Assembly: GCA_003551405.1 (NCBI GenBank)
Contig: PUMO01000192.1
Span: 1 to 5,068 of the forward strand
Direction of reading: 5' to 3'
From: Mollicutes bacterium
Lineage (GTDB): Bacteria > Bacillota_I > Bacilli_A > Izemoplasmatales > Izemoplasmataceae
DNA length: 5,068 nucleotides
Shown here: positions 1-4,727 of the stretch, one piece after another
Numbering within the stretch: the first letter of the stretch is position 1
Layout: each line of letters begins with the position of its first letter
Program-made: the position numbers and the translations under genes
The notes under the pieces: model-generated
The model's input: the letters and a program-made list of their open reading frames with translations, nothing else
What the model was told of the DNA's origin: nothing
Database searches by the model: none

Positions 1-102
1 CAACAGCAACAACAACAAACTGGTGAAGAAAGCGAACAATCAAGCACTGACGACGATGACAATGTAGTCGACGCAGACTATGAAGAAGTAGACGACGAAT
101 AA
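1..102 (+). CDS. dnaK: DnaK (Hsp70 chaperone), 3' end only
   Basis: Only the last 33 codons and the TAA stop are present; the gene starts left of the window. The visible peptide is a run of six Gln, then a Ser/Thr/Glu/Asp-rich stretch, ending VVDADYEEVDDE. This is the disordered, acidic C-terminal tail typical of bacterial DnaK, which follows the ATPase domain, the substrate-binding domain and the helical lid. DnaK is the cytosolic ATP-driven chaperone that binds exposed hydrophobic peptides and is stimulated by DnaJ and GrpE. The identification rests on the tail and on dnaJ following directly on the same strand 53 bases later. No catalytic region can be checked here. Confidence 0.93.
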   Translation, partial: QQQQQQTGEESEQSSTDDDDNVVDADYEEVDDE

Positions 103-106
103 TGCC

Positions 107-135
107 CAATGAAGCAGCCCCCGGCTGCTTCATTG
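107..135 (+). other. Intergenic hairpin between dnaK and dnaJ
   Basis: A perfect 13-bp inverted repeat (107-119 pairs with 123-135) with a three-base CCC loop lies 4 bases after the dnaK stop and ends 9 bases before the dnaJ ribosome binding site. The stem is strong, but the bases after it (CGTGCAAC) contain no T-run, so it is not a standard intrinsic terminator. It could protect the dnaK 3' end after processing, partly reduce read-through, or limit access to the dnaJ ribosome binding site. These roles are inference; only the repeat is seen. Confidence 0.8.
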
Positions 136-155
136 CGTGCAACTGAGGTGATTCC

Positions 156-1280
156 ATGAGCAAACGCGATTACTATGAAATACTGGGCGTCGACAAAAAC
201 GCGTCAAAAGAAGACATTAAAAAGGCGTACCGCAAACTCGCGCGCAAGTACCATCCCGATGTGAGTGAAGAAGAAAACGCCGCTGAGAAGTTTAAAGAAG
301 TCCAAGAAGCCTACGAAGTCCTAAGTGACCCCCAAAAGCGCAGCCAATATGATCAGTTCGGTCATTCAGCCAATCAAGGCGGCGCCGGTGGGTTTGAAGG
401 CTTCGGTGGCGCTGGAGGCTTTCAGGACTTTGATTTTGAAGATATATTTTCCCAGTTCTTTGGTGGTGGACGGCGCACGCAGTCACGCCGTGCCAATGAA
501 CCCCGCAAAGGCCAAGACATTCAAAAACGGATGCGCGTAACCTTTAAAGAGGCTGTGCACGGTGCCAAGAAAAAGATACGCACCACAGTTTATGAAGAAT
601 GTTCTACCTGCAATGGCTCAGGCGCCCACAGTAAAGATGACATAGAAACCTGTTCAACTTGTAAGGGAACAGGTTCGATTATGCAAGAACAACAAACCCT
701 GTTTGGTCGTACCCGGACCCAAACGGTTTGTAATAGCTGTGGTGGAACGGGTAAAACCATTAAAAACAAATGTAAAACCTGCGGCGGCGAAGGTGTCGTC
801 GGAAAAGAAAAAACCGTTAATGTCGATGTGCCATCAGGCATTGATACCAACCAACAGCTCCGTATGCCGGGCTTTGGTCACAAAGGTGTTAACGGCGGTC
901 CACCGGGCGATTTATACATTGTCTTTGAAGTTGAAGAAGACGATGTCTTTGAACGCCACGGTGATGACTTGATCATTGAAATGCCCATCACCTTTGCGCA
1001 AGCCGCACTGGGCGATGAAATCATGGTGCCTACTCCGCACGGTGATGTCAAACTCAAGGTGCCTTCTGGCACACAGTCTCACACAACATTCCGCATTAAA
1101 AACAAGGGGGTCCCAAACTTAAGAAGCAAACGCAAAGGCGACCTTCATGTGCTGGTTAAAGTCGCTGTGCCGAGCAAACTCAACAAAAAACAAACCGACT
1201 TGCTCAAACAGCTTGATAAAACTAACATGCACGAAAACGATACCGTGTGGGACAAAATTAAAAACAAATTCAAATCATAA
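156..1280 (+). CDS. dnaJ: DnaJ (Hsp40) co-chaperone
   Basis: Complete type I DnaJ of 374 residues, the usual length. It delivers unfolded protein to DnaK and stimulates DnaK ATP hydrolysis in the cytosol. Domains in order: J-domain (about 4-70) with the essential HPD at 33-35; a Gly/Phe-rich linker (about 74-105); a zinc-binding region with four CxxCxGxG-type repeats (Cys149/152, 166/169, 192/195, 206/209), all eight zinc ligands present; and C-terminal substrate-binding and dimerisation domains (about 215-345). The start is set by GAGGTG at 145-150, five bases before ATG. No promoter or CIRCE element is seen in the spacer, so dnaJ is probably transcribed from upstream with dnaK. Arg is encoded almost only by CGN codons, with one AGA. 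A terminator follows immediately. Confidence 0.98.
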   Translation: MSKRDYYEILGVDKNASKEDIKKAYRKLARKYHPDVSEEENAAEKFKEVQEAYEVLSDPQKRSQYDQFGHSANQGGAGGFEGFGGAGGFQDFDFEDIFSQFFGGGRRTQSRRANEPRKGQDIQKRMRVTFKEAVHGAKKKIRTTVYEECSTCNGSGAHSKDDIETCSTCKGTGSIMQEQQTLFGRTRTQTVCNSCGGTGKTIKNKCKTCGGEGVVGKEKTVNVDVPSGIDTNQQLRMPGFGHKGVNGGPPGDLYIVFEVEEDDVFERHGDDLIIEMPITFAQAALGDEIMVPTPHGDVKLKVPSGTQSHTTFRIKNKGVPNLRSKRKGDLHVLVKVAVPSKLNKKQTDLLKQLDKTNMHENDTVWDKIKNKFKS

Positions 1281-1281
1281 G

Positions 1282-1324
1282 AAAAGGCGCTTTATAGAGA
1301 ATGGCTCTATAAAGCACCTTTTTT
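1282..1324. terminator. Bidirectional intrinsic terminator shared by dnaJ and the convergent gene
   Basis: Arms 1282-1299 and 1305-1322 pair around a five-base loop. The only imperfection is 1288/1316, a C-A mismatch in the plus-strand RNA that becomes a G-U pair in the minus-strand RNA. The plus side has a six-T run (1319-1324) and the minus side a four-T run (complement of 1282-1285). It therefore ends dnaJ transcripts and also those of the gene arriving from the right, whose TAG stop (1309-1307) lies inside the stem. Confidence 0.9.
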
Positions 1325-2077
1325 ATTGGTTAACTGGTCAAATGTTTTTTTCATGGTATCAAGAGAAGTTTCAAACTGGCTGAAGTAGGTTTCCAAGTTG
1401 ACAGTGACGGTCTGCATGTATAAACCGTGATGAATCGCAAACGTGTGAATATCTTCATATAACGTTTGGTCCATTAAAAGAAAATAATGAATGAGTGCTT
1501 CCCTAAAATGCGTCATTAACGCTTTTTCCTTTTGAAAAAGCAGTTTGTAAAATGTGCCATCGATTAACAAATCAACGCGCGGTCCGCCGCATTGGTCACT
1601 CAATGACCCTTCAATGTCGAATTGTGTATGCACATGGCCATGCGGGATGAATTGATCTAATATGGTTTGGTTATGTTGGGTCAAAAACTGTTCTATCCAT
1701 GCACTTGAAGTGTTTTCACAGAATGTATTCACCCAAAATGCCGTGTGGCGCGCGCAAGTCATGCCAAGTTTTTGGTTGTTGATGGCACACATGATATGGG
1801 ATTCAAAGTCAGGTGCTTTTGTTATTGCCTCAGGTAATGCGTCCTTAAGATATATAAGCAAATCATGGGTCGATTCAAATTCATCCTCATGCACTGCGCT
1901 GATGATTTGCATTTTGACAAGCCAGGGATAGATAGTTTTAAATGTCTCTGCATGTTTTGGGTCGTCTGTTTTTAACTGAGGGCTATTGAGCCTTAAACTT
2001 GATGGCCTGGGGAACGAATCAAGCCACTGTTTCAGTGCGTTGTTATGACGCGGGTCATAGGGTGATTGTATTGTCAT
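1307..2077 (-). CDS. Uncharacterised cytosolic protein, possible degenerate PD-(D/E)XK fold
   Basis: I do not recognise this 256-residue protein. It has no signal peptide or membrane segment, is rich in His, Gln and Thr, and is probably cytosolic. The C-terminal part (about 164-228) has the layout of PD-(D/E)XK-like proteins of unknown function: GGPRVDLLIDG (164-174) like the strand carrying the acidic residue, then a second strand (175-181), a helix with REALIHYFLLM (192-202) like the usual QLLgY helix, and a final strand pair (210-227). Where such proteins carry the E-x-K pair, this one has Lys178 and Leu180, so nuclease activity is unlikely if the match is real. The start at 2077 is chosen because AAGGAGG lies eight bases upstream; an ATG 11 codons earlier (2110) has no ribosome binding site. 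The gene appears to be a single transcription unit and its function is unknown. Confidence 0.85.
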   Translation of the reverse strand: MTIQSPYDPRHNNALKQWLDSFPRPSSLRLNSPQLKTDDPKHAETFKTIYPWLVKMQIISAVHEDEFESTHDLLIYLKDALPEAITKAPDFESHIMCAINNQKLGMTCARHTAFWVNTFCENTSSAWIEQFLTQHNQTILDQFIPHGHVHTQFDIEGSLSDQCGGPRVDLLIDGTFYKLLFQKEKALMTHFREALIHYFLLMDQTLYEDIHTFAIHHGLYMQTVTVNLETYFSQFETSLDTMKKTFDQLTNKKGAL

Positions 2078-2085
2078 ATTTATAG

Positions 2086-2092
2086 CCTCCTT
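2086..2092 (-). promoter_or_regulatory. Ribosome binding site AAGGAGG that decides the start at 2077
   Basis: The minus strand reads AAGGAGG, a perfect match to the end of 16S rRNA, eight bases before the ATG at 2077. The longer open frame beginning at 2110 would read through this site as codons and has no site of its own, so the shorter protein is preferred. Confidence 0.9.
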
Positions 2093-2100
2093 ATGAACCC

Positions 2101-2109
2101 ATAATATCA
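2101..2109 (-). promoter_or_regulatory. Possible extended -10 promoter for the uncharacterised gene
   Basis: The minus strand reads TGATATTAT, a TGn extension followed by TATTAT (5 of 6 to consensus). No good -35 box is found 16-18 bases upstream, where the terminator of the hydrolase gene lies. The predicted transcript start (about 2094) would fall just before the ribosome binding site, giving a very short leader. This is a modest prediction. Confidence 0.4.
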
Positions 2110-2112
2110 CAT

Positions 2113-2141
2113 AAAAAAATCCACCCGAAATAAATCGGGTG
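2113..2141 (-). terminator. Intrinsic terminator of the alpha/beta hydrolase gene
   Basis: On the minus strand a 7-bp stem (TCGGGTG at 2135-2141 with CACCCGA at 2122-2128, six-base loop) is followed two bases on by seven T's (complement of 2113-2119). It begins about 10 bases after the TAA stop of the hydrolase and separates it from the next minus-strand gene. Confidence 0.87.
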
Positions 2142-2151
2142 AATTTTAACT

Positions 2152-3057
2152 TTAATCTTCTTCAAGCAAGAAGTCCTGATACGCTTTGGCGACGTCACTG
2201 AGTTTATCGACAATCAAAGCGTGCCCCGCGTCATCAAAAAGCTGTATGCGCGCATTGTCACCAATGGCTTGTTGGTTTTTCTCTGCATATTCCACCGGCA
2301 CGACTTTATCGCCTTTACCGTGTAAGATCAAGACTGGCAGGTTCAACTTATCCACCGCACCAGAGCCCTCAGTAACGCCGTTATGTTCGTGAGAGATATT
2401 GAAGTGCGACAGTGCGTAGTTGACATCAACCAAATTCCGTTGTTGCATAAATGCTTTTTCGTATTTTACCATGCGCCCATCAAGCGGCTTTTTATGTGTG
2501 TAAAGACTCTTATTGAGGACCAGTCGCAAGGTTTTTCGTTTGTTTTTCTTGCGAATGTTTTCAAGCATTTTGACCCCATCCGCAATGTCTTCTTTAGTGC
2601 TGAGATAGTTCCCCGTCTTTTTAAGGCCAAAGAATTTACGCTCTTCCATGGGGTATCCATGCACTGGACCTGAAGACATGAGCACCAGTTTTTCGACCAG
2701 ATCCGGATAATCGATTGCAAACTGCATCGCAATGTTACCACCCAGTGACCATCCGGCCACATGCAGTTCCTTTTTAAAATCCATTGCGTCCGCAAAGGCC
2801 TTTAAGTCTTTTGAAAAATCTTTGAGGCTGTCGATGGGTGTGTTGTAGCTTGATTCACCAAATCCACGCAAATCGACCGCATAAACCGTAAAATCGGTCG
2901 CGAGTTCATTCATGAGCACATCCCAGTTCACTGAACTGTTCATGTTGCCGTGGAGTAACAAGAGTTTGTGGATGCCTCCTTTGCGCTTTCGGTAAAAGTA
3001 TGTTTCACCAGTGCTAAGTTCAACGGTTTTTTCTTCGAATGCTGTCATTCGAGCCAT
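2152..3057 (-). CDS. Alpha/beta hydrolase, resembling Bacillus intracellular PHA-depolymerase-type hydrolases
   Basis: A 301-residue serine hydrolase with no signal peptide, so cytosolic. Seen: oxyanion-hole HGN (36-38) after strand LLLL, DLRGFGESS (62-70), nucleophile elbow GWSLGG with Ser104, a cap region with the basic stretch IRKKNKRKTLR (168-178), acid Asp250 in HGKGDK, and His279 in DAGHA. The triad Ser104-Asp250-His279 is complete. From memory, the segments YAVDLRGFGESSYNT and FNISHEHNG match Bacillus proteins annotated as intracellular short-chain-length polyhydroxyalkanoate depolymerase. No other PHA gene is in view, so the substrate is unproven and another ester is possible. The start at 3057 is fixed by GGGAGG (3071-3066) eight bases upstream. 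It appears to be monocistronic with its own promoter and terminator. All visible Arg codons are CGN, as in dnaJ. Confidence 0.93.
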   Translation of the reverse strand: MARMTAFEEKTVELSTGETYFYRKRKGGIHKLLLLHGNMNSSVNWDVLMNELATDFTVYAVDLRGFGESSYNTPIDSLKDFSKDLKAFADAMDFKKELHVAGWSLGGNIAMQFAIDYPDLVEKLVLMSSGPVHGYPMEERKFFGLKKTGNYLSTKEDIADGVKMLENIRKKNKRKTLRLVLNKSLYTHKKPLDGRMVKYEKAFMQQRNLVDVNYALSHFNISHEHNGVTEGSGAVDKLNLPVLILHGKGDKVVPVEYAEKNQQAIGDNARIQLFDDAGHALIVDKLSDVAKAYQDFLLEED

Positions 3058-3091
3058 TGATTGTGCCTCCCTTTTGTTTTAATTCACCCAT

Positions 3092-3121
3092 ATTATAACA
3101 AACCAATCCGTGCATTATCAA
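3092..3121 (-). promoter_or_regulatory. Sigma-A-type promoter of the hydrolase gene
   Basis: On the minus strand, TTGATA (3121-3116) is followed after 18 bases by a perfect TATAAT (3097-3092), with the TGn extension just upstream of the -10. Transcription would begin near 3085, about 28 bases before the ATG at 3057, leaving room for the GGGAGG site. Confidence 0.78.
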
Positions 3122-3134
3122 TTTTGCTAAAAGT

Positions 3135-3767
3135 GTGTCAAATATATACAGGAATTGTTGTCAAAATTCAACATTCATGATACTAAATTCCTGTGATACA
3201 AAATATGTTTTAAGTTGTATTACAAAAACTGTTATAAAAATAGGAGGTTACAAATTTTTTAAGACTTTCAACAGGGGATTGGCCATTGTGATGGTAGGTA
3301 TGGTTTTGGTTGGGTGTGAGAATTCTGAAGACACCAATGAAGAACGTGTGTCTTTTGAAGACGGAACTTATCGCGGATCATTTTCGGATAGAGATGTAAT
3401 GCATGTAGGCATTCAAATTACCCTTGAAGACAACATTGTGACAGAAATCAGTCACAGACACATGGCTTACAGAGGAACGGATTATTTGGCAGATGACGCG
3501 GATGATACGACACAAGGGATTGCTGAACAGCATAAAAAAGCAGTAGAACACCTTGTTGGCAAAGACATTAGGGATCATCTCGCAGATCTTTACGAACCAG
3601 GCGAGCATGTTGATTTTGGTGATGTTGAAGATGTAGATGGCTTCTCAGGCGCTACTATTTATTCACAAAAAGAAATTTCTGCAATTGTTGATGCATTGGA
3701 TAGAGGCGTCTACAGATTTAGAGAAGTTGTCGGCGAAGTACCAGAGGGCTATTCACCGCTAGATTAA
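3135..3767 (+). CDS. Lipoprotein with one FMN-binding domain; true start unresolved
   Basis: The given start is the first GTG of the open frame; the true start is probably later. In this numbering (210 residues) a basic stretch (Lys40-Arg47) leads to a hydrophobic segment and lipobox LVGC with Cys61, so the mature protein is a lipid-anchored extracytoplasmic protein of 150 residues. An acidic linker is followed by an FMN_bind-type domain (about 77-195): DGTYRGSF, a VGIQITLEDN strand, and DGFSGAT (168-174). In this family the Thr of the SGAT motif (Thr174) carries FMN attached by an ApbE-type flavin transferase. Such proteins pass electrons at the outer membrane face; the partner here is unknown. 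Residues 1-39 are Cys-rich, unlike a signal peptide, and overlap a strong Shine-Dalgarno at 3241-3248 that has no ATG, GTG or TTG behind it. Most Arg codons are AGA/AGG, unlike dnaJ and rsmE, suggesting a different origin. Confidence 0.8.
   Translation: MSNIYRNCCQNSTFMILNSCDTKYVLSCITKTVIKIGGYKFFKTFNRGLAIVMVGMVLVGCENSEDTNEERVSFEDGTYRGSFSDRDVMHVGIQITLEDNIVTEISHRHMAYRGTDYLADDADDTTQGIAEQHKKAVEHLVGKDIRDHLADLYEPGEHVDFGDVEDVDGFSGATIYSQKEISAIVDALDRGVYRFREVVGEVPEGYSPLD
3149..3223 (+). other. AT-rich structured leader with two abutting inverted repeats
   Basis: CAGGAATT (3149-3156) pairs perfectly with AATTCCTG (3186-3193). GTGATACAA (3193-3201) pairs with TTGTATTAC (3215-3223) with one G-U pair, which favours the plus-strand RNA. 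An alternative stem, GAAT(T)GTTG (3152-3160) with CAACATTC (3169-3176), would compete with the first. The compact dyad TTGTATTACAA (3215-3225) could instead be a protein-binding site. The block sits just upstream of the Shine-Dalgarno of the FMN lipoprotein. I recognise no known riboswitch and see no convincing promoter on the plus strand here. Confidence 0.5.
3241..3248 (+). promoter_or_regulatory. Strong Shine-Dalgarno TAGGAGGT without a normal start codon behind it
   Basis: This is a near-perfect anti-16S sequence, immediately before the codons for the lipoprotein signal peptide. In the next 30 bases there is no ATG, GTG or TTG in any frame; the first in-frame candidate is TTG at 3279, which would cut off the basic part of the signal peptide. 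An ATT at 3254-3256 has ideal spacing (six bases) but is one base out of frame with the lipoprotein across a run of six T's. Confidence 0.7.
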
Positions 3768-3804
3768 TCACATCAATGCACAGTTTCTTTTTGGGTATTG
3801 TGTG

Positions 3805-3833
3805 TTGACACTAATTTTGTAAATGCTTATATT
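3805..3833 (+). promoter_or_regulatory. Consensus promoter located before a terminator
   Basis: TTGACA (3805-3810), 17-base spacer, TATATT (3828-3833): a perfect -35, ideal spacing and a 5 of 6 -10. It lies after the lipoprotein stop and before the terminator at 3854-3890. It may make a short RNA starting near 3840, or feed rsmE when polymerase passes the terminator. Confidence 0.65.
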
Positions 3834-3853
3834 CCTTCATTAAATAATTTTTT

Positions 3854-3890
3854 CGGAAATCCGACAAATGTCTCGGATTTCCGTTTTTTT
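3854..3890 (+). terminator. Intrinsic terminator after the FMN lipoprotein
   Basis: A perfect 11-bp stem (CGGAAATCCGA 3854-3864 with TCGGATTTCCG 3873-3883), an eight-base loop and seven T's (3884-3890). The flank on the left is T-rich rather than A-rich, so it functions only for plus-strand transcripts. It ends about 120 bases after the lipoprotein stop at 3767. Confidence 0.94.
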
Positions 3891-3975
3891 ATGGTTGATT
3901 GCGGTATTTGACGCCCTATATATGATTTGAACCGATAAACCATTATATTATTAGCTTTTTACGTACTAAAGTCCA

Positions 3976-3984
3976 TGCTATAAT
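3976..3984 (+). promoter_or_regulatory. Extended -10 promoter of rsmE-mtaB
   Basis: TGCTATAAT is a perfect extended -10 (TGn plus TATAAT). The best -35 position, 17 bases upstream, reads TTTTTA and is weak, as is common for extended -10 promoters. The predicted start (about 3991) is only about 9 bases before the ATG at 4000, within the AAAGGTGAT ribosome binding region, so the leader would be very short. Confidence 0.62.
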
Positions 3985-3999
3985 ACTAAAGGTGATATT

Positions 4000-4725
4000 A
4001 TGCAACAATATTTTATAAATGCCCCTGTTCCTGAGTCATTGCGCTTAAAGGATGACGCTATCCATCATCATCTGCGCCGTGTTATGCGTGCAAGAGTTAA
4101 CGATGAACTTATTGTCTGCCAGCCTGATGAGACATGTTTTTTAATGCGCATTCAAACCATTAACGACGACCACGTAGTTCTTGAACGTATCCACGTTATC
4201 AACAATGCCACGCACCCGCTTTCAATCACACTTTTTCAAGGGCTTATCAAACGGACCGCTTTTGAAATCAGCTTGCAAAAAGCCGCTGAACTTGGTGTTA
4301 AGCGGTTTGTGCCATTAAAAAGCACACGTTCGATTATTAAAATAGATGACAATGCAGTGAATAAAAAAACGGCGCGCTATCAAACCATCGCCAAAGAAGC
4401 GAGTGAACAATCCCATCGCCAGGATATGATGCATGTGAATGTCCCTGCTGATTTGCGCGAAATCGATCTCAAGGCTTTTGATGTGGTGATTGTTCCTTAT
4501 GAAGCCGCGTCTTCACAAATGCGTCTTTCATCAGCCTTGTCGGAGATTAAATCCGGCATGTCAATAGCGGTTGTCATAGGGCCAGAAGGCGGATTTTCAT
4601 CTGAAGAAATCGAACATTTAAAAACGCGTGGTGCTCTCGTGGTATCTTTGGGTCGCCGTATTTTGCGCAGTGAAACGGCCGCACTCTTCATCATGAGCGC
4701 CATCAATTACGAAACGGAGTTATGA
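4000..4725 (+). CDS. rsmE: RsmE, 16S rRNA (uracil-1498-N3)-methyltransferase
   Basis: A complete 241-residue SPOUT-class methyltransferase, normal length for the family. It uses S-adenosylmethionine to methylate N3 of U1498 in helix 44 of 16S rRNA, acting on the small subunit. Seen: N-terminal PUA-like RNA-binding part with HHLRRVMR (23-30); KAAELGVKRFVPL (94-106); EASEQSHR (133-140); and the C-terminal knot that binds the methyl donor, with VIGPEGGFSSEE (192-203) and LGRRILRSETAAL (217-229). The start at 4000 is supported by AAAGGTGAT (3988-3996), with GG seven bases before the ATG. It stops with TGA two bases before mtaB, so the two genes form an operon. Most Arg codons are CGN. In relatives prmA normally precedes this gene; here it does not. 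Confidence 0.97.
   Translation: MQQYFINAPVPESLRLKDDAIHHHLRRVMRARVNDELIVCQPDETCFLMRIQTINDDHVVLERIHVINNATHPLSITLFQGLIKRTAFEISLQKAAELGVKRFVPLKSTRSIIKIDDNAVNKKTARYQTIAKEASEQSHRQDMMHVNVPADLREIDLKAFDVVIVPYEAASSQMRLSSALSEIKSGMSIAVVIGPEGGFSSEEIEHLKTRGALVVSLGRRILRSETAALFIMSAINYETEL
4716..4719 (+). promoter_or_regulatory. Ribosome binding site of mtaB within the rsmE 3' end
   Basis: GGAG lies inside the last codons of rsmE. It is two bases from an in-frame ATG at 4722, which overlaps the rsmE stop as ATGA, and eight bases from the ATG at 4728. The second spacing is normal, and the shorter product begins as family members do, so 4728 is preferred. Translation is likely coupled to rsmE. Confidence 0.6.
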
Positions 4726-4727
4726 GT

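Noticed and set aside
103..155. Possible CIRCE (HrcA operator) or promoter before dnaJ.
   Set aside because: The spacer has no TTAGCACTC-N9-GAGTGCTAA-like repeat and no -10/-35 pair; the inverted repeat there is unrelated in sequence.
292..1072. Several open frames of 60-90 codons on both strands within dnaJ.
   Set aside because: They are shadows of dnaJ: no ribosome binding sites, no recognisable domains, and full overlap with a conserved protein.
2078..2110. Eleven extra N-terminal codons for the uncharacterised minus-strand protein, starting at 2110.
   Set aside because: No ribosome binding site precedes 2110, and the perfect AAGGAGG at 2086-2092 lies within these codons and points to the ATG at 2077.
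3149..3250. An FMN riboswitch controlling the FMN lipoprotein.
   Set aside because: The region is about 100 bases of AT-rich sequence with simple hairpins and lacks the conserved multi-branched RFN element motifs I know.
3255..3261. TTTTTTA matches the X XXY YYZ slippery heptamer for -1 ribosomal frameshifting, and the -1 frame is the lipoprotein frame.
   Set aside because: The zero frame has a TAG stop at 3241 and no start codon between it and the heptamer, so no ribosome would arrive in that frame from a normal start.
3908..3939. TTGACG at 3908-3913 as a -35 box for rsmE.
   Set aside because: No acceptable -10 box lies 16-18 bases downstream; the extended -10 at 3976-3984 is a better candidate.
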